A DNA stretch of 64,000 bases, from contig JASEVX010000017.1 in the NCBI GenBank assembly GCA_031761405.1, positions 11,233,200 through 11,297,199 of the forward strand. The letters are read 5' to 3'. Position 1 is the first letter of the stretch. The number at the start of each line of letters is the position of its first letter. A program made the translations under genes and the position numbers. The notes below the pieces were generated by a model, which was not told the origin of the DNA, searched no databases, and saw only the letters and a program-made list of their open reading frames with translations. The stretch is from Serripes groenlandicus (Eukaryota > Mollusca > Bivalvia > Cardiida > Cardiidae). Shown one piece after another: positions 23,255 through 35,807 of this stretch.

Positions 23255-23266
23255 TGGTGTCAGAAG
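23255..23266 (+). other. Retrotransposon primer-binding site (tRNA-Leu-like)
   Basis: TGGTGTCAGAAG, 312 bases before the gag start, matches the kind of tRNA-Leu-complementary primer site used by many Ty3/gypsy elements. It would put the 5' LTR end just before 23255. I could not fix the LTR start, and a 3' LTR is not recoverable. Confidence 0.55.
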
Positions 23267-23578
23267 TTTATTTTTCAGAACCCGGCATTGAAATTTGAGA
23301 GTGCCCACAACGTATGCTAGGTCCGCCATTTTGAATTTAAGAAATTATTTTCAAACTTTTAACTGCAGCGTCCGTTGACTTTAGTTTGAACAGCTTTTAT
23401 TGATACTGAGTAATACAGTGTTTTGCTTTGCAGAAGGCTGTTTACCTGTTGATTAATTGTTGTTCTTATTCAACATTGTTAGAAATTGATCGAGTGCACT
23501 TGCCGGTGGGTGACGAATTGAACAGTATTACGTTGGAGTATTTATTTTAAGTTTTGCCTCTAATCTACTTTAATAAGT

Positions 23579-24895
23579 ATGACTGAGCCTAACAATAATA
23601 TCTCAATTAATTTTGCATCTGCTGATAAATTACTTGAAATCCCGGGGGTGGGTCAAGCAACGGCTACGAGAATTCTGAATTTCCGTACAGAGTTTGGCAA
23701 TATTACCAGGGAAATTCTTCAAAGTTTAACGAGAAGAACATTCAATGAAGAGCAATTAGAGAAACTTGATTTCACATTAAATAAAGATAATGTAAAAGAC
23801 TATTCTCCACAAACCCAACACAAGTCCGTTTTCTTTGAAGAAGAAATTTCTGAGGAAGAAACCGATAAGAAGAGTGAGACAAAAGAGTACAAAACTCTAT
23901 TACTTGATGGGGGGATGGGGGATATGAAATCTTTTGATAATGATATGACCGCAGATATAATTGCTATGAAGAAAAATTTAGAAAATTTAAAGGGTCAAGT
24001 AAATGAGTTTAAATATGAAATCCCTCCAGCCACGCCTGCACCACTAGCCTTGCTTGTACCCAAAGTCAAGCCAGGGCCAACTGGGAATCAGCCTAGTCGC
24101 AAACAATATGTGGCAGAACTGCCCCGCAACATTAATTTTGATGGGCGTGTAACTGGTGGGCTTTCAAGAACAATTTTATTAGTATGCAAGGCTTCGGGTT
24201 GGACTCCAGCCGAAAAACTTATTGGTCTGTGCTGGAGCCTGTCTGGTAAGGCCTCGGACTATTTTGCCATGATTGCGGAAAGAGCCCCGGAAATGTCCTT
24301 TTTTGATTTGTTTAGTAGGTGTGGAATCTGAATTTGGAGCAAGAGAACTGGAAGAAACTGCTCAAATGAGATTTCAACAAGCTGTACAAGTACATGAACC
24401 ATTGATGGATTGGTCGGTAGGATCATGTATTATCAACAAACGCCTTTCACTCGCTACAGCTTCATACTCTCAACAGCAGGCAGTGACGCGTTTATGTCAG
24501 GGTTTTAGCGGACATGGAAGCCGGACAACATGTTTGTTTGCAGAGACCCGCAACTATGGTAGTCGTGCAATAGGCAAAATCCGACTGTTCCATCAAGTAC
24601 GACAGGCAATGTATGGTGATGGAAAACCTAATAGACGGAAGGAGCCTTCAGTTCAGGCAGTAGCATCCGTGGATGGGCCTGGCCCATTTGTGGTGCTTCT
24701 GGCCCGGCTGATAATGCCCTGGAGTCATTAAGTAAAGCCATACTGTCAATTGAAAAGGGAATACAGGCTTTGCTGGAAAGGAGCAATAATAACAGGAACA
24801 TGAAGGGGCCCAGCAAAATGGCGTTAGGTTGTGTTCTTTTGTAGCGAACAGCCATTTTATTAAAGATTGTCAATAAAAGGAAACAGTCTTTAAAC
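23579..24895 (+). pseudogene. Ty3/gypsy-type gag with N-terminal helix-hairpin-helix (frame-broken)
   Basis: The first 250 codons are open. Residues 10-32 (INFASADKLLEIPGVGQAT...) form a ComEA-like helix-hairpin-helix; a charged linker follows, then a capsid-like region including ASGWTPAEK and LSGKASDYF. The frame shifts near 24,300 and continues as ESEFGARELEETAQMRFQQA, shifting again further on. A CCHC knuckle can be made out at about 24,827-24,880, interrupted by small indels. Breaks fall mostly at homopolymers and increase to the right, which fits read errors better than old age. Confidence 0.7.
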
Positions 24896-25082
24896 GATCA
24901 GGGGCTGGAAGAAGTAGACCTTTCAGCAGCCCATGAGCAAGTAGGTCTTCATTCGGGGTAAGAGCAAAAATTTGGGCCGTAGATAAGTCTCAATGATTGG
25001 TAATCAGTCACAAAAGGTCACCACTGATGATTTCCGAATGAGATTACTGTTTGCCATTTATGGTCATCTGTCTTCTCATTGT

Positions 25083-25470
25083 ATTAACGTGGTTGTGGGT
25101 AACATCAAACTCCGGGCAGTAGTTGATACAGCCGCTGAGTGACCATTATCTCAGATAGTGGTGATCAATCTATGTACCCAAAACAAAGAATAATTAAAAA
25201 CATCAATCTCAAAGCAGCTGGTCGTGAGTATGTCTATGCCAGATTTGTCATGATCAGTCTGTGTTAAAGATAGGCACAAAAAATTATAATGAATACATTT
25301 ATGTAGCCCCCATTGAACAAGATATGCTTTTGGGTGCAGATTTCTTGAATAAACATGAAGCCGTACTCTTTATGGGGGTGGGGAAGATGGTCATAGATGG
25401 GTTGAACGTCCGTATGGAAAGGGTTGGGGGAAAAAGAGGGGGAGATCCCGAAGGTGGCAAACGTTAAAGT
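25083..25470 (+). pseudogene. Retropepsin region of the gypsy-type element
   Basis: The segment LRAVVDTAAE holds the aspartate of the active site (25125-25127) in the variant DTA rather than the common DTG. Further on, VAPIEQDMLLGADFLNKHEA matches the C-terminal protease block. A stop and frame change separate the two. It follows gag in the usual order. Confidence 0.6.
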
Positions 25471-26049
25471 TATCAGAAGGACGGTTGTGCCACCAAAAAT
25501 CTGTGTCCGTGTAGAATGCAGGTTGAACGACAGTTTATAGCAGGATTATGTCATAGAACAAGTAGGAATTTTAGATCTATTACTACCAAGGTGAGTTCTA
25601 TGCTGTGCTATTCCATACCATGATCATGTGATGGAATGTCTCGGACATTTATCGTCTGCTGGAACGTGGTCTGGAGGGTTGCGGCAGCACATGACCGGGT
25701 TAGAAAGTCTTAGGATGAGCCCAGCACTGAAATTAAGCATGGTAGCCTCGTATCCAGTCAGAACAATCACAACTACCCTACCATTTGGGTAAATTGTTTG
25801 AAGGATCCTGTAAGTTAGTGTCCGAGAACAGAGGCTACGATGTTGTTGAAGCTATTGTGAGGTATACCAAACATGTTTCGCACAACTCGATTTGATGCTT
25901 GGAAGGTTCACTGATTTACAACATTGTATAGAGTACCAGGGATGCCAAACCAGTCAGACTAGGAATAATGAAGGAACTCCTGCACATTTTGTAGGTAAGA
26001 AGAGGACATTTGAAGAAGATGTTGAAGCTGGTGTCTTACAATGAATCTA

Positions 26050-26540
26050 ATTCCGATTGGGCTGCTGCTCCAGGTTTTAATTAAGAAGAGGGATGGTTGC
26101 AGTGAGGGATGGTGCTTGATTAGCTGAAATTTGAAATGACGTCACGGTGTCAAGGGATGTATTCCCACTCCCTCTGGTAGATGAGTGCTTGACACTGCTG
26201 GCTGGATTACCTGGGTTCACGTAAAGCGCGAACGCAAATGGCGCCTATTGCAGGTGGCAGAAAAGTAGAAGATGCGGAGAGAAGACCGCTTTTCATACTA
26301 AATATGTTGATTGGATACATGTGAGGATGGTGTGTTGGCTGTGGTTAGATAGCTCGAAAGTTCAAGGTAGCTTGTAAGGCTAGAGGTAGGTCTGAGACTG
26401 GAAAACTGGGTTGGGCTTTTCGTGGAGTGTTAGTTCTTGTTTGGTAGATATGGTGTTATGGAGCATATTTATGAATGCTGTCGGGAAACTTTGACGACGG
26501 TTTCAGAAAAAACGGTCTCCGCCTTAAACCCAAGTATGCA
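26050..26540 (+). pseudogene. Reverse transcriptase fragments of the gypsy-type element (strongly degraded)
   Basis: Short blocks in several frames are recognisable in the order expected for an RT: VLIKKRDGCSEG near 26,080, PLPLVDECLDT-like near 26,165 (split over frames), YWQVA near 26,245, and remnants of the YxDD neighbourhood at 26,440-26,530. Substitutions and indels are frequent and cytosines are already scarce. Beyond about 26,550 nothing is recognisable. Confidence 0.5.
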
Positions 26541-27401
26541 TGTATTATTTCAAAAGTGTGATGTGGTTGTTGATAGGTAGACTAGTATGCGTTGCATCGT
26601 TGGGTGGCTATGTTAGCTCGAGACGAGCTCTAAAGGTTGGTTCTTGGAATGGCCGACACCAAATGTGCCTAAGATGTGTAGAGTGATTGATGGGCCTGTC
26701 CATGTTTACAGCGAAGGTTGTTGGTGAGTAGTTGCTGGAGTGTGCTGGAGCAAGTGGTGGAGGGAGTTTTGGTAAAAGTTAATGATTCCATTGGGATGAA
26801 CTAATATCGATGTCTGCTATCTAAAACATGAGTGCAACGCATCACTCCTGTGTTTGGCATTGCATAGTGCCGGACTCAGTTGGTAGTTGTATGATATTGC
26901 GTGACGTTGGGGTGCTAGTTGTGGGTGATTTGGTAGTGCTGTATTGGTGAAGTTGAGAATCTTGGATGATATTGATGGATGTTAGAAAGGTAACTTAGAC
27001 ATGTATTGTGGACGAAGATAGAACGTCTTAGTCGGTGTTAGCGATTTAGATGGAAGTGTATGGGTGAGGTATCGAGAGTTGGAATTGGGGTGGTGTAGGT
27101 AATCTGAGCTGTATGTGGTTAAGGATATTGTAGTGTGTTTGTTAATATAGGGGTGTGAATTTTGGGCTGTGTTGGTTATATATGTGAAATTTGTTGACTT
27201 TGATAAACGACATAATAGGGTTGAGTGATGATAAATGTAGATGGTTAAGGGATGAAGTGGATGTGTGAGAGAGATGGGTAGACTTATTGGTTGTTGGTTG
27301 ATTGTAAAGGTGGGGGAGGATGGGTTCATTGTTGATGGGTTGTATAAGTGATAAGGGTGAGGGGGGAGTATATGTTGTTTGGAAAGACAGTTGGGCAGAG
27401 C
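26541..27401. other. Transition zone with dwindling cytosine
   Basis: No gene seen. Cytosines become rare and irregular; the last one I find is at 27401. It links the degraded retrotransposon to the C-free tract. Confidence 0.7.
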
Positions 27402-30400
27402 GTAGGTTGGAGGGGTGTTGATAATTGAAAGGGGGTATTTGAGATAGGTATGATAGTTTTTAAATTGGAGGAAGTGTGAAGTGAATGGGTATTTTATTAG
27501 TAAGTGTATAGAGTTTAAGTGGTTATGTATTGTATTTAAGAAATAGGTGGGGAGGTAGGAATGGTTTGGTTGTGTATTAGATGAGTATGTTATGGGGGAA
27601 AGTAGAGGTTGTTTTAGGGTTTAGAGTGAGTATTTTATTTATATGTTGAGGGGGTTATGTGAATTGTTTGGTTTTTTTTGGGAGTGTTGGGGGTTGTAAA
27701 GTTTGAGTTATGTTTAGGAGAGGTTGATGGTGTTGTTGATTATGGTGTAATTTGGAGGGTGGAGGGGGTTGTAGTGTTATTTTTATTGGGGTTGTTGTTA
27801 TGTGGGGGTGGGGGATTGGGATTGTTGGTTGATGGAGGGATTGTAGGGGTGGGGGGGGGGGAGGTGTGAGAAGTAAGTGGATGAAAGGGTTGTTGGTGGT
27901 GGTGGTTAGGAGTTGGGGGGTTTTGATGTAGTAGGAATGTGTGTAGGGGATGTAGGAAGGATTGTTTTGGTTGGAGTTTTGTTAGGGTGATGAGAGAGGT
28001 AGTGTTGTTGGGGGAGATTTTTGTTGTGGAAGTGGAGTGTGAATGTATTGGTGAAAATGGGGTTATATAAGGGTTTTTATGTTTAAAAAATGTATATGTT
28101 TAAGGTTATTTTGTATGGGAGTATATGGAGGATGTGTGGGTTGTAGAGTGTATTGATGATGTGGGAATTGGGGATGGTTATTTTTGATAATATAGGTTGT
28201 GATTATGTTTGTTTGATGAGTATATTTTATGTTAGTGATATGTATTATATGTGGTGTGTTTGTTGTGAGGTATGTGTGTGGGGTGAGAAGGAAGTGGTGT
28301 GAATGGATGGTTAGATGAATGGGAGGAGGGGAGGAGTATAGATAAGGTATGGGATATATGTAGAGAGTATGAGAGAGTAGTGTAATGTAGATTTGTTAGG
28401 GATTATGAAGGGTGAGTGGAGAGGGTAGGAGTGGTGTGAGGGGGGAGGTGAGAGGGGAGGAGTGGTGTGATGGGGGTGGTGAGAGGGGAGGAGGAATGAT
28501 GGATTATGAGGGTATTGTTGAATATGTTGATGGTGGAGTTTTTGTTTGTAGTTAATATTGATGTGTAGGAAGGGGGTTATGTTGGGTTAGGGAAAATAAT
28601 TTGTGTTATAGAGAGAGTATTGTAGGATAGGGAGATAATTGGTTGTGTGTGTTTGGTTTGATGGTAAGATAAAGGGAAGTGATGGGATTTAGGAATTAAA
28701 ATGATATATTTTTTGGTGTGGTTGGTGTGATTTGAGAAAGGTGGTTTAGGTTTTTGTATGAGGTGAAATAGAAGAATTTTGAGGGAGAAGGGAAATATAT
28801 TTGTATTATTTGGGTAAATAAGGAGGTGAGATTAAGTTGTTTAGAGTATGAGGAAAAAGGGGAGAAAGGTAGAGTTATAGTTTTATTGTGGGGGGTTGGG
28901 AGATGTAGGGTTAAGTAGGTTTAGGTAAGGGGGAGATGTGGGATATTGGTTATGAGTAATGGTTTGGTGAGAATGGGGTAGGTGGAGAATTTGAATGTAA
29001 GAGATGAGTATAATGAAGAGGAGGTGGGATAAGTGGTTGAAGAGTTATAGGTTGGGGATAAAATAAAGAGAGGAGGGGGGGAAATTGAGGGATTAAGATA
29101 TGAGGGAGTGGAGAGTGAGAAGAAAGGAGGGGGGAAAAATTAGATGGGGAGGTGAATTTATATTAAGAAGATATAAGGTGAAGGTTAGAATTGTTTGGGG
29201 AAGAGAATAGGAGAAGTTTTTGGAAATAGGGGTGAATAGTAGAGGTTATTGTGGTTTAATAATATGGGTTGGAGGATTGAGGTATGGGAGGGTTGTTGGA
29301 TATGTATGATGAGAGGATGAAGGTGTTGGATGAGAGGGAAATGTTAGGGGAATGGGAGGTGAGTTGTTGATGTGGGTAGAGTGTTGGAGTGAATAAGTAG
29401 GGAGGGGAGTTAGGAAAAGTGGGAGGGGGTTTGAAGTGGTAATGATTTAGTTGGAGGGTAGTAAGATTTTGAAGGGATATGAGTGTTGTAAGTGTAGGGA
29501 AAGGAGTTTGAGTAGTAAAGGAGTTTGGGAAGGGAGGGGATATATTGTAGGGAGATGGGGAGGGGGGGTTGGATTTAGAATGTTGGGGTGGGTAGGGAGG
29601 ATGATGTAAGGGATAGGGTTAGTGTGATTGTTAATTGTGGAATATGAGATAAGGTAGGGTGTAGTTTGTTTGGTGAAAGATTGGGGGATTGGGAATGTTA
29701 TGGGGTGAGGGTAGAGGAGTGTAGGGGGGATTTGGGAGTGGAGGGGGGAGGATAAAATTGTTAGGTGGAGGAGGTAATTGATAGAATGTATGGGGGGTAT
29801 ATTGGTATGATTTAGGAAGATATTATAGGAGGGGGGGGTTGGGGATTGAAATTTTTGAGAGTATTATGAGGGGTTATGGGGGGGGAGAATGGGATGTTAT
29901 TAGGGTGGGAGGGAGGTGTGTTGTAATTATAGAGAAGGGTTAGGGGAAGTAAGTTTGTTTTGGATTTAAGAAGGGGGGGTTTGTTGTTGATGGGAGGGGG
30001 TGGTTGGAGTGTAAGTTGGGGAGGGTTTAGAAGTTTGGGGAAAGTTGTGTGGTGTGGAGTATGTATTTGGGAGGAAATTTTATTTGTTGTTATGAATTTT
30101 TGAATGTTATGTGGGGAATGGATGTAAGAGATGTAGTGATGGATGAGTTGAGGGGTTGTGGATGGTATTGTATTTTAATTTTAAATGAAGTTATGGGGAT
30201 TTGTTTAATGTGGGTGGTGGTTTTGAGGGAGGGAGGGAGGTGAGGAGGGAGGGTGAAATAAGAATTGTGGGAGATGGGGGAGGGAGTAGGGGGGGTTAAT
30301 GTGTAAATAATGTGGGAATTATTGATGAGTAATTGTGGGGTTGTATGAAGGGTATGTAGATGGGTTAGGGGAGGGTTGATTGGATAATGAGATAGGTTAA

Positions 30401-33400
30401 TGGAAAGAGGGGAGGTGGTTTTAGGGTAGGAGAAATTGAGTTGGTGTGGAGGGGGTGGTATAATAGGGGATTATGAGGAGGATTTGGGAAGAGTGAGGAG
30501 AAGTATTTTGGGATGGTGGGGATGGAGGTGGAAGTGGAGGGTAGGGGGGGGATGAAGGGGTGAGTGTATTGGGGGGTTTGATGGGTTTAGGAATTTGATT
30601 TGGAGGGGGGGAGTTTTGGAGGGGGTGGAATGATTGTGTGGATTATTATGAGGTAAGAGGGGAGGTATTGTTTGGTATGGTAAGGATGTTATTGGAGTTA
30701 ATTTGGGGAGGTGGGGGTGGGGGGAGGTTGGGGTGTAAGGTGTGTATGAGGTTGGGATGGGAGGGAGATGAGTTTGGGAGTTTAAAGGTGGAGGGGAAGA
30801 TTAAGAATGTAATAGGAATGATTATGTTGTGGAGAGTTATGGATATATAGGTTAATGGGTTGGTTGGGGAATATGATGTGTTTTGAAGGTGGTGTGTTGT
30901 GTGAGTTTGGGAAGTAGGGGGGAGTGTATGTTTAAGGGAGGGTTTTAGGGAGGATTAGAGATTGGAGTATTTAGTTATTGGTGGGGGGGGGGGGGGATAT
31001 TAAGGAAGGAGTGTTTAGGGGGGTAGGGAATAAGGTAGGGTGAGAAAAAGAGGGGTGGAAAATTAAAGTGAATGTAGTAGGGATTAAATGAGTGTAATGA
31101 GTGAAAATAAAAAATGTTTTTGGTTAGAGTGATGTGTGGTGGATTGTTTGAGGGATAAATTTTGATTTGAGTGGGTGGATTGGGAGTATGTTTGGTTGGA
31201 TGTGTTTGGGGGGGGGAAGTGAGGGTTATATGTAGGGTGAATGTATTTGATGGATGTTATGTTGATAAAATGAGGGAGGGGGTGTGGTGGGGGGTTGGGT
31301 GGAGGGGGGGGGGGGGGTATGTGTGGGTTGTATAAAGTTAGGTTTGTTGGTATAAGATGAGAGGGTGATTAGTAGGAAAGGTGTGTGGTTGGTAAATATT
31401 AATAGGGTTGTATTTGGGTTTGTGGTAATGTTTGATTTATGTTTAGATTGGAGGTTAGGGATTGATGGGGGGAAGGGGGGGGTGTAGGGTGGTATTGGAT
31501 GGTGTAGAGTATTAGGAAATTGTGGGGGGAGAGTAAAAAAGTTGGTTATGTAAGTAGGGGAGATGGGAGGGAGGTTTGGAGTAGGGAGGATGAAAAAGGT
31601 GAGGGGGTTTAGTAGGGGGAAGTGGGGTAGTTGAGGGTTGTTTTTGGAAGGGGGTAGGAGTATTTTGTTTATATTAAGTTAGAATGTGGGGAGGGGAAAA
31701 TGGAGGGGAATGTGTTGGTGTGGAGTAATGGGAATGATTTGAAGGTTGGAAATGGGGATTGGGTATGTTGGGGAGGGGTAGGTTGTAGAATGATGGGGTA
31801 TGAAGGGAATGTTGATATATATTTTGGGAATGAATGAATAGTGGGAGTATGAAGGTTAGGTTGGAGAAGGAAGGAGTGGTGGTGGGAATGATAATGTATT
31901 GGAAGGGAGGTAGGGTGGGTTATGGAGTGTGGGGGAAGTGGGGATGTAGGATGTGGAGGGGGAGAGGATTTATTTATGGGGGGAAGAGTGAAGGGGAAGA
32001 GTTTAAAGGTATGTTTAAGGATAGGGAAGGAGGGGTGTGGTGGTTGGAGGGTAGTGGGTTTGAGGTGGGGGGGTGTTGTTATGGTGAAGTGAATATTGAA
32101 TGATTGGGGGATGAGGGTAAGGGGTATAGGGGGGGTTTGAGAGTGGGGTATGGAGGGAAGGGAGAGGGGGGAGAATTTGAGTTGGAATTAAGTAGTTTAT
32201 TTGATTTTTTGTATGGGAAAGGGGAGAGGGGGAGATTTGATGGATTGTTGTGAGAGTGAAGGTAATTATGAGAATGATATGTATTGGTTGGGGGGAGGAG
32301 GTGGAATTAAAGTTGATAGAGGATGTAAGTTGTTTTGGGGGAGGTTTAAATAATGGGGTAATAAAATGATTTTGGTTGGGGAGGGATGGGGAGGATATTT
32401 GGGGGGGGGAGTAGTAGGTGGAAAGGGTGGAAAGGGAGGGTAGGGGGGGGTTTGATTGAGTGGGGGGATGGAGGATGGTGTGGTGATGTGGGTTTAGAGT
32501 GGGTATGGGTAAAGGGTTTGGGGGAGTTTGGGTGGGAGGATGTGATTGGTTTGAGGAGGATGTGATGGTTGATTTTGGTGGTGTATGTGAAAAATTGAAA
32601 AAATTATTGTTGTGTTGTTTGGGGGTAGAGTGGGTGTTAGTAGATATGTTAGGGTGTTAGTTAGGAAGATGTATTGTGAGTGATGATTGTTTATAGTTGT
32701 GGGGGTGGGGGGGTGTGGGTGGTTGTGGATGGTGGTATGGTGAGGGTTGGGTTGGTGTTTGATTGGGGAGTAGTTGGTGGGAGAGATGGGGTTGGGGAGG
32801 AGAGTGTTTAGGGGGGGTTTTGGGGAAAGGGGTTGTGGGAATTTATTAGAGGGTAGGGGTTTGGATTTTGAGAGGTGAAGGGGGAGGGTAAGATAAAAAG
32901 GTGTGGATTGGTTGGGTGATGATGTGATTTTGGTTGGGGTGTGGTTGGGGGGGGTAGGGGAGATGATGTAGGGTGTTTGGTGGGTTGTGTGGATTTAGGT
33001 TTTGTTTGTAGAATTAGGTTGTAGGTGATTTGGAGGATAAATAAGATTGGGGATAGAGGTGATTGGGAGTTATTGGTGGTTGTTGTTATTATTGTTGATT
33101 ATGGGTTTATAGGAGGATTTGATTTTATAGGGTGTGTAGATGGTGATGTTTTGATGGGATTTAGTTTGGATTAGTATATGGGATGTGTTTTGGTGGGGTT
33201 TTGTTGTGAGGTTTGGATTTTGAGTAAGTGATGTAGTGGGGGATAGAGATTTGGGATTGGAAGGGAGGGGTTTTTGTTTAGGAGGGTATAATGTTTTGGG
33301 GGATAGATAAGGGATGGTGGTGGGGGGATGAGTGGTGAGTGGTGATGTGTGTAGGATTTGGGTGGGGGTGGAGGGGGGGGGAGGGGGGAGTGGGAGGGGA

Positions 33401-35607
33401 GGGGGGGGGAGGAGGGGGGGGTGAATTTGTTGGAGGGATGGGGGGGGTGGTAGAGGTGTGGATAGGGGGAAGGGTGATTGGGTAGGGGTGTTTGTGTGAG
33501 TTGAGGGGGGGGGGGATGTGTAGGGATGGTTTAGAAATGATGGATTATGGTTTAGGTAAATTGGTTGGGATTGGGGATATATTGTATGGTTGAGTTAGGA
33601 TTGTATTGAAAGGATTAGGGAAAGGATGTTTGGGGAGGATTTGGGTTTATTGGAATGTTGGGGGTAGTTTAGTATGTTTGGGGGGTATTAGTGTTTAAAG
33701 GGAAGTGATTGGGAGGGGGTGGGGGAAGGGGGGGGGGGTGGGGTAGATGATGGGGGAGTGTGAGTTTGTGTTGGGGGATGATGTAGTGGTAGATGTGGTT
33801 ATTTGGTTGTGGGGGTGGTGGGGGTAGGGAAGGTTTGGGGTTTTTTTGAGGTGTTGGTGGTGGGTGGGGTGGGGGTTAGAGGGGGGTGTTTTTGTATAGT
33901 GTTGGGTGATTTTAGGTGATTTTGAGGTTAGGATGAGTTTTGAATAGAGGGTATATTGGGGTGGGGGGGTTTTAGGTTGTGATTTGTGGTGGATTTGGTT
34001 GTATGTATATGTTAAGTTGGTTGGGGTTTATGATAAGGAGGAGGGAGATGGTGGGGGTGTATAAGGTTGTTTGGGTGATGGTTATTTGAGGGATTGTGTA
34101 TGTTGGTTTTGGGTGTTTGTAGATAGGTGGGTGGGTTGTGTGATAAGGAGGGAGTTGAGGGGGTTGTAATGTGGTGAGTTTGTGGGGGTGTTGGGGTTTG
34201 GAAGTGGAGAAGTAATAGGGTGAGGGGGGGGGGGGGGGGGGGTTTGTGGGGGGAGTAGGGAATAGGTTTGGTTGGGGGGGTTAGGTGGGTGAGAGTGAAT
34301 ATATGGGGTGGTGGGGTGGTGGTTGGAATTTGGGGGGTTTTGTGGGGGGATTATGGGTGGGTGGTTTGATTATGGGGGGGGGGGGTGGGGGGGGGTTTGG
34401 TGGTGTTATAATTTGGGGTGTTGTATGGTTGTGGTTGGGTGGTGTTGGGTGTGTGGGAGGGTGGGGTGGGGTGGTGTTGGGGGAGTGTGGTGGGTTGGGG
34501 TTGGGGGTGGTGGGTGGGTTGGGGGTGTGGGTTGGGTGGGTGGGGTGGGGGTGGGGGGGTGGGTTGGGTGTGAGGGGGGGTGGGTGGGTGGGGGTTGGTG
34601 GTTGTAGGTGTGGGGGGGGGGGGTTTGAGGGTGGGGTGGTGGTAGTGGGTGGTAAGGGATATTTTGGATAGGGATTGTTGTTGAGGGGATGGGGGTTAGG
34701 GTATTGGGGGTGTGTGGAGATGTGGTGTGGGGTGTGATGAGGGTTTGGGGTGTTTATTGTGTTGTTTGTTGAGAGAGGGAGGGGGGTGGTAGGGGGTGGG
34801 GGTGGGGTGGGGGTTGTGGTGTTGAATGAGAGTGAATGTGGTATAGGGGGGTGTTTTTATGAGGAGTTGTAGGGGGAGGTTAAATTGATTAGGTTGGGAG
34901 GGGAGAAGGAATTGTTAGGGGATGTGTATAGTATGTGGGTGGTTTGGTTTTGGGGGGGGGATTTGGGTGTTGATTTGGTGTGGGGGGGGGGGTTGGGGGT
35001 GTGGAGTTATTATAGGGGGGGGTATAATATGTTGTTTATGAGGGTTGTTTTATTGGTGAGTTGGGGGTTGGGGGGAGGGGTGAGTATTTTATGGGAGAAA
35101 TAAGGGTGGTGAAAGTTGGGGGGAGTTAGTTGTGATTGGGGTGTGTGGTTTAGGGTAGGGAAGGGGGGGGGAGGAATGAAAGTTATTAAGGGGGGGTAAT
35201 AGAGTATAGGGTTATGAAGGGGGTAAGGTGAGGTTAATTTATGGGGTGTAGGGGGGATGTTAGGGGGGGGGGGAGGAGATGAGTTTGTGGTTTTTTGTAA
35301 AATTTAGGGTTTTTAAGAATGAGAATGTTGAATGGGGGGGGGATGTGGAATTGTGTTGGGGGATTTTTGGGGAGGTGGGGGGGTAGAGAGTATTTTTAGG
35401 AATAAGGTGGGGTGGGAGGGGGGTATTTATGATATTTGAGGGATGATGTTTGGGATTTTGGTATTTTAGGGTGTTGGAGTGGAGGTGGTTAAAGGGGAAG
35501 AGATGTGTGTGATGTGGAGGGGTGGAGAGGATGATGTGTTTAGGGGGATTTATTTGGTATTTTGTTTGTGGGGGATATTTTTGAAATTTGGGTGAATAGT
35601 GGGGGGG
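27402..35607. other. 8.2-kb cytosine-free tract, probable sequence artefact
   Basis: Only A, G and T are seen from 27402 to the gap. G rises along the tract, with long G runs late (for example 34224-34242). Open frames here lack Ala, His, Pro, Gln and Thr because their codons need C, so none is credible as a gene. No repeat unit or homology is visible. Confidence 0.85.
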
Positions 35608-35807
35608 NNNNNNNNNNNNNNNNNNNNNNNNNNNNNNNNNNNNNNNNNNNNNNNNNNNNNNNNNNNNNNNNNNNNNNNNNNNNNNNNNNNNNNNNNNNNN
35701 NNNNNNNNNNNNNNNNNNNNNNNNNNNNNNNNNNNNNNNNNNNNNNNNNNNNNNNNNNNNNNNNNNNNNNNNNNNNNNNNNNNNNNNNNNNNNNNNNNNN
35801 NNNNNNN
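35608..35807. other. Assembly gap (200 N)
   Basis: Exactly 200 N, a conventional scaffolding gap size. It joins the C-free tract to a 70-bp satellite, so the true distance is unknown. Confidence 0.98.

Noticed and set aside
22970..23329. 119-codon minus-strand frame with a hydrophobic segment and KECFSCYYADM...CNSETDPMECN, reminiscent of a Ly6-type domain
   Set aside because: It overlaps the retrotransposon primer site and presumed LTR on the opposite strand, and the hydrophobic part is not at the N-terminus. Probably chance.
25765..25800. LPFG-like RT motif
   Set aside because: It lies before the RT start blocks at 26.08 kb, so the order is wrong; likely coincidence.
27678..35103. Several Gly/Trp/Val-rich open frames
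   Set aside because: They lie in the C-free tract and lack all residues whose codons need C; few stops arise because of G richness.
27402..35607. Telomere-like or G-quadruplex satellite, or strand-specific C-to-T editing
   Set aside because: No repeat unit, and editing would not produce the rightward rise of G or the gradual onset from 24 kb.
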